Assembly (NCBI RefSeq): GCF_003391135.1
Contig: NZ_CP031455.1
Span: 868,001 to 932,000 of the forward strand
DNA from: Streptoverticillium olivoreticuli subsp. olivoreticuli
Lineage (GTDB): Bacteria; Actinomycetota; Actinomycetes; Streptomycetales; Streptomycetaceae
Reading direction: 5' to 3'
Length of the DNA stretch: 64,000 nucleotides
Shown here one piece after another: positions 52,997 to 61,563 of this stretch (its first letter is position 1; each line of letters starts with the position of its first letter). The notes beneath the pieces are model-generated. The model saw nothing but the letters and a program-made list of their open reading frames with translations. It was not told the DNA's origin and did no database searches. A program made the translations under genes and the position numbers.

Positions 52997-54138
52997 CAGG
53001 TCCGGTAGGCGTACCACTTGGTGAGCGGCAGCATCACCGAGAGGCTCAGCATCGACCGCCGGTAGGTGTCGAAGGAGTGGTACGTCAGATAGGGAGTGCC
53101 AAGTCGGTCGCGGTAAGTCACCAGCATGGTGTGGTCCTTGGATCCGTCGCGGTCGAAGTCCGCCTGGAGGACGTCCCCGACCTCCATCTGGTAGGCGTAC
53201 TTCAGCGGCTTCACCCGCTTCGAGTTCTGCGCGAACCAGGACCACTCGTTGACGCCGGTCCAGGAATCCGACTGGGTGTCGGACCCGTACCACCACTTCG
53301 TGTAGTCACCGGCCTTGCCGGGAGCGTGCTTCCAGCCGCCTGCCTTCAGCGCCTGGCTGACGAAGTTCGTACAGTCGCCGCCGGTCCCCAGCGGATACGC
53401 CCGGTAGGCCGGGTTGTAGTTCTTCCAGTACTTCTCGGCGTATTCGGCCATCGCCTTGTAGTCGAGGCCGGTCGTCGTGTCCTTCGGCAGCCGCTTGGGG
53501 AAGGGCCAGACACTCGCCTCGGGTGCGTTCGGCGTGTCGCCCGCGCCCGCTGCGGCGGCCTTCGCCTTGGGCGCCGCCGGTGCGGGTGCGTTGATCTGCG
53601 GCATCTCGTCCAGAGCCCTGATGCCGGTCAGCTCCCACGCCCCGTTCCCGGCGGCGGCGAAGCTCAGCTCGTGGTGGGCCTGGAAGCCGGTGTCGTCCGG
53701 CTCGTCACCGCGGATCTTCCGGTAGGTCAGCCGCGTGGTCTCGGTCACCCGCATCGTGGCCTTCTTGCCGTCGACGCTGGTCCGGTCCACCACGACCCGG
53801 GTGTCGCCGGCGGAGTACGCCTCGCCCAGGGCCTTGAGCTTCTTCTTGCGCTGGTGCAGCGAGGCCACGACGGACTTCTCCGAACGCGCCATCGCGGAGG
53901 AAAGGTGCACCTTCTTCGTGGGCGGCGGGGTGGTGTGCCCCTGCGCCTTCCCGTCGACGAGCGCCGCCGTACGGTCGGTGAGCACGACACCCGCGATACG
54001 GCCGAAGGATTCGGCCGTCGCCCTGTCCGTGCCCCCGGGCCGGGCCGCAGCCCCCGCGGGGGATATCGGCACCAACGCGGCCGACACCGCCAGGGAGGCA
54101 ACCACCCCGGCAGCGGTTCTCAGCGTCAATGATTTCAC
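52996..54138 (-). CDS. Secreted protein with putative amidase domain (Amidase_6)
   Basis: A 380-residue exported protein. GTG 54138 follows GGAG and starts a signal peptide ending near AALVPISPAGAAA. An N-terminal mixed region (to ~230) precedes the amidase-type domain: AMAEYAEKYWKNYNPAYRAY and GGDCTNFVSQALKAGGW, with the presumed catalytic Cys in GDCTNF and His in DGSKDHTMLVTY. Relatives are thought to act on peptidoglycan peptides. It is the first gene of the leftward envelope block and is divergent from the PKS genes. Confidence 0.85.
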   Translation of the reverse strand: MKSLTLRTAAGVVASLAVSAALVPISPAGAAARPGGTDRATAESFGRIAGVVLTDRTAALVDGKAQGHTTPPPTKKVHLSSAMARSEKSVVASLHQRKKKLKALGEAYSAGDTRVVVDRTSVDGKKATMRVTETTRLTYRKIRGDEPDDTGFQAHHELSFAAAGNGAWELTGIRALDEMPQINAPAPAAPKAKAAAAGAGDTPNAPEASVWPFPKRLPKDTTTGLDYKAMAEYAEKYWKNYNPAYRAYPLGTGGDCTNFVSQALKAGGWKHAPGKAGDYTKWWYGSDTQSDSWTGVNEWSWFAQNSKRVKPLKYAYQMEVGDVLQADFDRDGSKDHTMLVTYRDRLGTPYLTYHSFDTYRRSMLSLSVMLPLTKWYAYRT

Positions 54139-54301
54139 AGGACTCCATTCTCCATCCAGCCCTTTTCGAGCCGGGTAGCAGGAATCCTCGCACACGGATT
54201 CAGAATGGCAACCCCGGGGCGGGAGAAAGTTTCCGCACGGAATTCATCCCCGATCCCGCGAGTCGCCAACAGGCAGTGTTTCCAGTGGAGTTGAACCCGT
54301 C

Positions 54302-54382
54302 ACCGCAATTGGTACGGACTATTGTTGCGGTAATTCCGCACCCGCTGCGGGCTTCCCGCAATTCCCTTGCGGGAAGCCCGCA
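54302..54382. promoter_or_regulatory. Nested inverted repeats in the amidase/PKS divergent region
   Basis: The 511-bp divergent gap holds three repeat structures: ACCGCAA/TTGCGGT (54302-54308 and 54325-54331), TGCGG/CCGCA (54326-54330 and 54336-54340), and a perfect 16-bp stem with 5-base loop (54346-54382). No gene end lies beside the long stem, so it may be a regulator site, an attenuator in the PKS leader or an insulating terminator. No other feature was found in the gap. Confidence 0.5.
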
Positions 54383-54649
54383 AGGAATATCGGTCCGACC
54401 ATTGATGTGATGCACACCATTCACGCGACAATACTGAACTGGGTATTCCCTTCGCACCCTGTCGTGCAATGATCCAGCCAGGCCCACCAGGGAAGTCGGG
54501 CCGCGTTTCCGACGACCTTCGAGGTCGCGCGCCCCTTGTCTCGTCTCACCTCACCGGCACCGATCGCGGCATTCCTCAGGCCTCGGGTACCCGAGGCCCC
54601 CGCGCGTTCCCGGTGCTTCCGAACGACCCTCTTGCCTCCCGGAGTGCCC

Positions 54650-57600
54650 GTGTCCACAGAAACAATCCTGGGCGTCAGCCCGTTCGGCGAACCCGATCCA
54701 CGTCTGGTGGCGGCGGTCTGCCGGGCCGGCGGTCTGGGCGTGCTCGATCTCGGAAGGGGCCGGCGCCGCGCGGCCCTCGCGGCCCTCCAACTGGTGCGGC
54801 AATGGGTGCCGGGCCCCTTCGGAGTGCGCGTCGGGGCGGGATGCGCACTCGGGCCGGACGACTTGGCGGCCGACGGGGGCGTGCACACCGTACTGCTCGA
54901 CGCGGACGCCAAGTTGACCCCGAGCGACCTCGCCGCCGGCCGGCACCGCGTCCTGGTCGAGGTCACCGGCTACGAGGAGGCCCTCGCGGCCGCGCGCGCC
55001 GGGGCGCACGGTCTCGTCGCCCGGGGGAACGAGGCCGGCGGACGGGTCGGCGAGCTGAGCACCTTCGTCCTCCTTCAGCAGCTGGTGGCGGACCCGGAGC
55101 TCGGCCTGCCGGTCTGGGCCTGCGGGGGCATCGGGCCGCGCACCGCAGCGGCCGCCGTCGTCGGCGGTGCGGCAGGGGTCGTCCTGGACACCCAGCTGTC
55201 GCTGCTCGACGAATCCGGCGTCCCGGAGGAGGTGGCGGCTGCCGTCCGGGCCATGGACGGCTCGGAGACCGTAGTGGCCGCCGGCCACCGGGTGCTGCGC
55301 CGCCGTGGACCCAACGCACCGCCCCTGCCGGACGAGCCCGGCGAAGTCGCCCGGCTGCTGGGCGCGGACGATCCCCGGGCCCGGCTGCTCCCCGTGGGCC
55401 AGGACGGCTTCCTGGCCTCCTCGTTCGCGCGGCGCTGGGGCGATGTGGGCACGGCCGTCCGCGGTGTCACCACCGCCATCCGGGAGGCCGTGCGCGACGA
55501 CGACGCCGCGGACGCGCTGCTCCGCGGCTCCCCGATGAGCCGCGCGCTGGGCACTGCGCTGCCCGTCGCCCAAGGGCCCATGACCAGAGTCAGCGACCGG
55601 GCCGGGTTCGCCGCCGCCGTCGCCGGCCACGGCGGGCTGCCGTTCCTCGCGCTGGCCCTCGCCGGGCCGGTGGAGACCCGGACCCTGCTGGAGCAGACCC
55701 GCGACGAACTGGGCGGACGCCCCTGGGGCGTGGGCATCCTCGGCTTCGCACCGGTGCAGATCAAGACGGCGCAGCTGGAGCTCGTCCGGGAGATCCGGCC
55801 CTCCTGCGCCGTCATCGCGGGCGGCCGGCCCGCGCAGGCGGCCGAGCTGGAGGCGGCAGGTGTCGATGCCTTCCTGCATGTGCCCTCGCCCGGGCTGCTC
55901 CGGCAGTTCCTGGACGCGGGCGCGCGCAAGTTCGTCTTCGAGGGCTCGGAATGCGGCGGCCACGTCGGACCACGGAGCAGCTTCGCGCTGTGGGAGGCGC
56001 AGGCCGATGTACTGGAGGAGTTCCTGGACACGGTCGAGGGCGCGGACCCCGCGGAGCTGCGGGTGTTCTTCGCCGGCGGCGTGCACGACAAGCGGTCGGC
56101 CGCGATGGTGGCCGCGCTCGCCGCACCGCTGACCGCCCGCGGAGTGGCCGTCGGACTGCTCATGGGCACCGCGTACCTGTTCACCGAGGAGGCGGTGGAC
56201 CGGGGTGCCGTGCGGCCCTCGTTCCAGCGGCAGGTCCTGGCGGCACGGCGGACCGAATTGCTGGAGACCGCGCCCGGGCATGCCACGCGCTGCGTGAGCA
56301 GCCCGTTCACGGACGAATTCCGCGGCGCCAAGGAGGAGTTGCGGGAGCGGGGCGTCCCGGAGCGGCGGGCTTGGGAGCGGCTGGAACAGCTCAACGTCGG
56401 GCGGCTGAGGATCGCCAGCAAGGGCGTGGAGCGGACCGGTGAGTCGCTCACGGAGGTGGACGAGCCCCGGCAGCTGACCGAGGGCATGTTCATGGCCGGC
56501 CAGGTGGCCGTGCTGCGGTCCGCGGTCACCACCGTCCCCGAACTGCACACCGCCGTCAGCGCGGAGGCCGCCGGCTTCTTCGCCGCGCGTGCCCGGCAGC
56601 TGCGCGAGGGGTTCCGGCAGGACGCCCCGGAGCGCGTCCCGGACCCGCTCGACATCGCCGTGGTCGGCATGGCCTGCATGTTCCCCGGCGCGCCGGACCT
56701 GGCCGCCTACTGGGCGAACGTGGTCGCGGGCACCGACGCGGTCGGCGAAGTGCCACCGGAACGCTGGGACCCGGAGCTGCACTACATGCCCGATGCGGAC
56801 GGCGCCCGCACGGCGTCGAAGTGGGGCGGCTTCCTGCCGGACATCCCCTTCGACCCGCTGCGCTACGGCATCCCGCCGTCCTCGCTCGGCAGCATCGAGC
56901 CGGTGCAGTTGCTCGCGCTGGAGGCCGCGCGGCGGGCGCTGCGCGACGCCGGCTACGAGGAGCGCCCCTTCGACCGCTCCAGGGCCTCGGTCGTGTTCGG
57001 GGCCGAGGCGGGCAGCGACCTGTCGAACGCCACCACCGTGCGCGCAGTGCTCCCCGCCTACGTGGGGGAACTGCCGCCCGGGCTGGACGAGCAACTCCCG
57101 CGGCTGACCGAGGACTCGTTCCCGGGCATGCTGTCCAACGTCATCGCCGGGCGGATCGCCAACCGGCTCGACCTCGGCGGCGCGAACTTCACCGTGGACG
57201 CGGCCTGCGCCTCCTCGCTGGCCGCGGTGGACGTGGCGTGCAAGGAACTGTCCGCCGGCACCAGCGACCTCGTCCTGTGCGGAGGCGCGGACCTGCACAA
57301 CGGGATCAACGACTATCTGCTGTTCTCCTCGGTGCACGCGCTGTCGCCGACCGGCCGCTCCCGCACCTTCGACAGCGCGGCGGACGGTATCGCGCTCGGC
57401 GAGGGCGTCGCCTGCGTCGTCCTCAAGCGGCTGGCGGACGCGGAGCGGGACGGCGACCGCGTCTACGCGGTCGTCAAGGGCGTCGGCAGTTCGAGCGACG
57501 GCAGGTCCCTGGGGCTGACGGCACCCCGCCCGGAGGGTCAGCGGGCGGCGCTGGAACGGGCCTACCGCCACGCCGGGATCTCGCCGGCCGAGGTGGGCCT

Positions 57601-60600
57601 GCTGGAGGCGCACGGCACCGGGACGGTGGTCGGCGACCGCACCGAACTCACCACGCTCACCGAGGTGTTCACCGAGGCCGGGGCGGCTCCGGGCGGATGC
57701 GCGCTCGGCTCGGTGAAGTCCCAGATCGGGCACACCAAGTGCGCGGCCGGACTGGCCGGCCTGATCAAGACGGCCCTGGCCCTGCACACCGGGGTCAGGC
57801 CGCCCACCGCGCAGCTGACCCGGCCCAATGAGGCCTGGGAGGCCGAGAGCAGCCCGTTCGCCTTCCACACCGTCGCCCGCCCGTGGGCGGCCGCGCCCGG
57901 TGAACGGGTCGCCGGGGTCAGCGCGTTCGGCTTCGGCGGCACCAATTTCCACGTGGTGCTGCGCGGGCACGAGGTGGGGCCTCCGCCCCGGCACGGGCTC
58001 GACGCCTGGCCGGCGGAGCTGTTCGTCTTCCACGGCGCCGACCGGGCGGAAACCGCCCGGGAGATCGGCCGACTGCTGGAGCTGGTCGCGGAGAACGACC
58101 GGCAAGGCCGTTCCTGGCGGCTGCGCGACCTGGCGCTGAGCGCCGCCCGGCGCGCCGACGCGTCCGGGAAACCGGCCTGGACGGCGGTCGTGGCCCGTGA
58201 CCTGGACGAGCTGCCCGGGCTGCTGGGACGGGCCCGGGAGGGAGAGCACGATCCCCGGGCGGGGATCTTCGTCGCGGGGCCGGACGGATCGGACGGGCCG
58301 GGCGGCGAGGTGGCGTTCCTCTTCCCCGGCCAGGGCAGTCAACGGCCGGACATGCTCGCCGAGCTGTTCATCGCCTTCCCGGAGGTCCAGCGGTATCTGC
58401 GGACCGGCCGCGAGTGGGCGGACGCCGTCTTCCCGCCGACCGCCTTCGACCCCGGCGCGGAGGAGGCACGGCGCGCCCGGGTCACCGACACCAGGACCGC
58501 CCAGCCCGCGCTCGGCATCATGGGGCTGGCCGTGTCCGAGCTGCTGGGCCGGGCCGGCGTCCGGCCCGCGACGGTGGCCGGGCACAGCTACGGCGAACTG
58601 GTCGCGCTGTGCGCGGCCGGGACGTTCGACCCGGAGACGCTGCTGGAACTGAGCGCGGCGCGCGCGGAGGCGATCCTGGCCGCCACCGGCGTGGAGCCGG
58701 GGACCATGGCCGCCGTGGCGGCCGGGCACCAGGACGTCGCCGAGGAACTGCGGGCGGCCGGGCTGGCCGACCGGGCGGTGGTCGCGAACCACAACGCGCC
58801 GCAGCAGACGGTTATTTCCGGTCCCGTCGAGGAGGTCGGGGCGGCGGTGCGCCGACTGCGCGAGCGGGGCCTGGGCGCCAAGACCGTTCCGGTGGCGTGC
58901 GCCTTCCACAGTCCCCTGGTGGCCCCGGCCGGCGAGCGGTTCGCCGAGGTTCTCGCCGCCCGGCAGGTGGCCGCACCGGAGATACCGGTGTGGGCGAACC
59001 GGACGGCCGCCATCTATCCCGGTCAACCCGACGGGATACGAGCCGAGTTGGCGGCCCAGATCGGTTCCCCCGTGCGCTTCATGCAGCAGATCGAGCGGAT
59101 GTACGAGGCCGGCGTCCGGGTCTTCGTGGAGGCCGGGCCGGGTTCCGTGCTGACGGGCCTGGTGGGCCGGATCCTCGGCGACCGTCCGCACACCGCGGCG
59201 GGGTGCGAGGGGCCCGAAGGCCCCGGACTGCGCGGCTTCCTGGGCCTGCTCGCCCGGCTCGCCGTCGCCGGCGTCCCCGTCCGCACCGGCTGGACGCACC
59301 GCGGGCGCGACAGCGTCGAAGCCGTCCCCGGGACCTGCCCCGCGGCACCCGGCTGGATCGTCAACGGGCAGCTGACACGCACCCGGGACGGCGGCCTGCT
59401 GCCCGGCTCGCTCGCACCCGCCCGACGCATACCGATGGAGGAGATGACAGTGATCCGGGCCCAGGACGGCGGCACGGCGGACGACCGTGACCGAATGGTC
59501 CATGAATTTCTGCGCACCAGCAGGGAGTTGGTCGCGGCACAGCGCGACGTGCTGCTGACGTATCTCGGCGGGGCGGCGGGTGTGCCGCCGGTCACGCCGG
59601 TGCCTGCGCCGGTGCCGGCTGCGCTCCCAGCAGGCGTGCTCCGGCCGGGTGTGCTCCCGCCGGCCGTGCCGGATCCCGCTCCCGCTGCCGTTCCCGTGCT
59701 GTCCCCGGCGGCGGCACCCACGGCACCGGCGGACGTGCTGGCGACCGTCCTGGACATCATCAGCGAACGCACCGGCTATCCCCTTGACATGATCGAGCCC
59801 GGTCTCGACCTGGAGGCCGACTTGAGCATCGACTCGATCAAGCGGGTCGAGATCGTCGGCGAGCTGGCCGCACGGCTGGGCTTCGGCACCGGCGGGACCG
59901 AGCTGCCCCGGCTCGACGACACGGAGCTGGAAGCGGTCTCGAAGGCCCGTACAGCGTCCGGCATCGCCGAACTGTTGGAGGAGCGGCTGCCCGGCGGGGG
60001 AACGGTTCCCGCGCAGCAGACCCCCGCCCCTGCGGAGGACCCCGGTCCGGCCGTCACCGGCGAGGCGCCCTGCAGGCTGGTGCTGCGCAGCGTCCGCCTC
60101 CCTTCCCCCGACGGGGACTTCGCGGTACTGGAGGGGAAACGGTTCGCCCTGCTGGGCGGTGCCGGACCGGTGCCGGACGCGCTGGCCGCCCTGCTGGGCG
60201 CCCGCGGCGCGGAGGCGGTCGCCCTGCCGTCGGACCACGTGCTCACGGACGCGGACGGCCCGCTGGACGGGGTGTTCCACCTGGAGGCGCTGTCGCAGGA
60301 CGGCGGCGGGCCGCTGCTGCCCGATTCCTTCCCGGTGTTCCAGGCCGCGCTGCGGTGCGGGCCGCGCTGGCTGCTCGCGGCCGCGCCCGCCGCCGACGCG
60401 GACGTCCACGCCGGGACCGGCGGACGGGCGGACGGGCTGCGGGGCATGTTCCGGACCGTCGCGCGGGAGTACCCGGACACCCTCGCCCGGTTCGTCGAGC
60501 TGGCCCCGCAGCTGACGGCCGCCGAGATGGCGACCGCGCTGGTGGGCGAGTTGACGTCCGAGGAGCCGGCCCCGGTGGTACTGCGGTCACCGGACGGCGT

Positions 60601-61561
60601 CCGGTCCGGCCTCGAAACCGCGGCCGCCGGCCTCGGCGCCCTGGGCGACCGCGGCGCGGGCCCGGCCGGGGACGGTACGGCCGAGGCGGCCGCCATCGGC
60701 CTGCACCGGGACTCGGTGGTGCTGCTGATCGGCGGGGCCCGGGGCATCTCCGCCCGGGTCGCCGCGACGCTGGCGGCGGCCTCCCGCTGCCGGATCGAAC
60801 TGGCCGGCCGGACCGCCCTGCCGGACAACGCCCCCGAGGACCTCGAAGACGCGGCCACCCGGCAGGCGCCGGACCGGGCCGCGCTGCGGGCCGCCCTGGC
60901 CGGTCGGGGAGAACGCTCCCCGGCCAGGGTCGAGCGGGCGATCTCGGAGATCCTCGCCCGCCGGGAGGTCCGCCACACCCTCGGCACACTGCGGGATCTG
61001 GGCAGCCCGGTGCGCTACCACACGGTGGACGTCCGGGACCCCGAGGCGGTGCGACGCCTGGTGGCGGACGTCCACGCCGAACACGGCCGGCTGGACGGCG
61101 TGGTGTACGCGGCCGGGATCATCGAGGACCGGGTCCTGGCCGAGAAGGACCCGGAGTCCTTCCGCCGGGTCTACGACACCAAGGTCGACGGCGCGCGCAC
61201 CCTGCTGGCGGCGCTGGACGAGCTGCCACAGACTTCCCGGTTCGTCGTGTTCTTCGGCAGCGTCGCGGCCGTTCTCGGCAACCGCGGCCAGGCGGACTAC
61301 GCGGCCGCCAACGACGCCCTGCAGTCCCTCGGTAGCCGGTGGGCGGAGAAGTCCACGTCCCGCACGCTGACGGTGCATTGGGGGCCCTGGGCGCCGGACG
61401 GGGAGCACGCGGGCATGGTGACCCCCGAGCTCGCCCGGGAGTACGCGCGGCGCGGCGTCGGACTCATCGACCCCGAGGAGGGGGCGCTGTGCCTGCTGCG
61501 CGAGCTCGCCTGGGGCGAGGAATCAGTCGACGCCGTGGTCTACACCGCAACGGGCCGGTGA
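54650..61561 (+). CDS. PUFA-synthase-like type I PKS: NPD/ER-KS-AT-ACP-KR
   Basis: A 2303-residue multidomain synthase. Residues ~1-640 form a nitronate-monooxygenase/PfaD-like enoyl-reductase region (ALPVAQGPMTRVSDRAGFAA, FVFEGSECGGHVGPRSSFAL). The ketosynthase spans ~660-1100 with C853 (DAACASSLA) and both His motifs (EAHGTGTV, IGHTKCAAG). The acyltransferase has FLFPGQGSQRP and S1313 in GHSYGE. One carrier domain has S1729 in LSIDSIKRVEI, the PUFA-type sequence. A C-terminal ketoreductase follows (LLIGGARGISARVAATLA, GSVAAVLGNRGQADYAAAND). GTG 54650 has GGAG 7 bp upstream. Iterative lipid or polyene synthesis is inferred. Confidence 0.9.
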   Translation: MSTETILGVSPFGEPDPRLVAAVCRAGGLGVLDLGRGRRRAALAALQLVRQWVPGPFGVRVGAGCALGPDDLAADGGVHTVLLDADAKLTPSDLAAGRHRVLVEVTGYEEALAAARAGAHGLVARGNEAGGRVGELSTFVLLQQLVADPELGLPVWACGGIGPRTAAAAVVGGAAGVVLDTQLSLLDESGVPEEVAAAVRAMDGSETVVAAGHRVLRRRGPNAPPLPDEPGEVARLLGADDPRARLLPVGQDGFLASSFARRWGDVGTAVRGVTTAIREAVRDDDAADALLRGSPMSRALGTALPVAQGPMTRVSDRAGFAAAVAGHGGLPFLALALAGPVETRTLLEQTRDELGGRPWGVGILGFAPVQIKTAQLELVREIRPSCAVIAGGRPAQAAELEAAGVDAFLHVPSPGLLRQFLDAGARKFVFEGSECGGHVGPRSSFALWEAQADVLEEFLDTVEGADPAELRVFFAGGVHDKRSAAMVAALAAPLTARGVAVGLLMGTAYLFTEEAVDRGAVRPSFQRQVLAARRTELLETAPGHATRCVSSPFTDEFRGAKEELRERGVPERRAWERLEQLNVGRLRIASKGVERTGESLTEVDEPRQLTEGMFMAGQVAVLRSAVTTVPELHTAVSAEAAGFFAARARQLREGFRQDAPERVPDPLDIAVVGMACMFPGAPDLAAYWANVVAGTDAVGEVPPERWDPELHYMPDADGARTASKWGGFLPDIPFDPLRYGIPPSSLGSIEPVQLLALEAARRALRDAGYEERPFDRSRASVVFGAEAGSDLSNATTVRAVLPAYVGELPPGLDEQLPRLTEDSFPGMLSNVIAGRIANRLDLGGANFTVDAACASSLAAVDVACKELSAGTSDLVLCGGADLHNGINDYLLFSSVHALSPTGRSRTFDSAADGIALGEGVACVVLKRLADAERDGDRVYAVVKGVGSSSDGRSLGLTAPRPEGQRAALERAYRHAGISPAEVGLLEAHGTGTVVGDRTELTTLTEVFTEAGAAPGGCALGSVKSQIGHTKCAAGLAGLIKTALALHTGVRPPTAQLTRPNEAWEAESSPFAFHTVARPWAAAPGERVAGVSAFGFGGTNFHVVLRGHEVGPPPRHGLDAWPAELFVFHGADRAETAREIGRLLELVAENDRQGRSWRLRDLALSAARRADASGKPAWTAVVARDLDELPGLLGRAREGEHDPRAGIFVAGPDGSDGPGGEVAFLFPGQGSQRPDMLAELFIAFPEVQRYLRTGREWADAVFPPTAFDPGAEEARRARVTDTRTAQPALGIMGLAVSELLGRAGVRPATVAGHSYGELVALCAAGTFDPETLLELSAARAEAILAATGVEPGTMAAVAAGHQDVAEELRAAGLADRAVVANHNAPQQTVISGPVEEVGAAVRRLRERGLGAKTVPVACAFHSPLVAPAGERFAEVLAARQVAAPEIPVWANRTAAIYPGQPDGIRAELAAQIGSPVRFMQQIERMYEAGVRVFVEAGPGSVLTGLVGRILGDRPHTAAGCEGPEGPGLRGFLGLLARLAVAGVPVRTGWTHRGRDSVEAVPGTCPAAPGWIVNGQLTRTRDGGLLPGSLAPARRIPMEEMTVIRAQDGGTADDRDRMVHEFLRTSRELVAAQRDVLLTYLGGAAGVPPVTPVPAPVPAALPAGVLRPGVLPPAVPDPAPAAVPVLSPAAAPTAPADVLATVLDIISERTGYPLDMIEPGLDLEADLSIDSIKRVEIVGELAARLGFGTGGTELPRLDDTELEAVSKARTASGIAELLEERLPGGGTVPAQQTPAPAEDPGPAVTGEAPCRLVLRSVRLPSPDGDFAVLEGKRFALLGGAGPVPDALAALLGARGAEAVALPSDHVLTDADGPLDGVFHLEALSQDGGGPLLPDSFPVFQAALRCGPRWLLAAAPAADADVHAGTGGRADGLRGMFRTVAREYPDTLARFVELAPQLTAAEMATALVGELTSEEPAPVVLRSPDGVRSGLETAAAGLGALGDRGAGPAGDGTAEAAAIGLHRDSVVLLIGGARGISARVAATLAAASRCRIELAGRTALPDNAPEDLEDAATRQAPDRAALRAALAGRGERSPARVERAISEILARREVRHTLGTLRDLGSPVRYHTVDVRDPEAVRRLVADVHAEHGRLDGVVYAAGIIEDRVLAEKDPESFRRVYDTKVDGARTLLAALDELPQTSRFVVFFGSVAAVLGNRGQADYAAANDALQSLGSRWAEKSTSRTLTVHWGPWAPDGEHAGMVTPELAREYARRGVGLIDPEEGALCLLRELAWGEESVDAVVYTATGR

Positions 61562-61563
61562 GA

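Noticed and set aside
54551..60409. A 1952-codon open frame on the minus strand opposite the PKS
   Set aside because: High-GC coding DNA with GC third positions leaves the opposite strand open. It has no motifs and no family pattern, and the plus-strand PKS domains are unambiguous.
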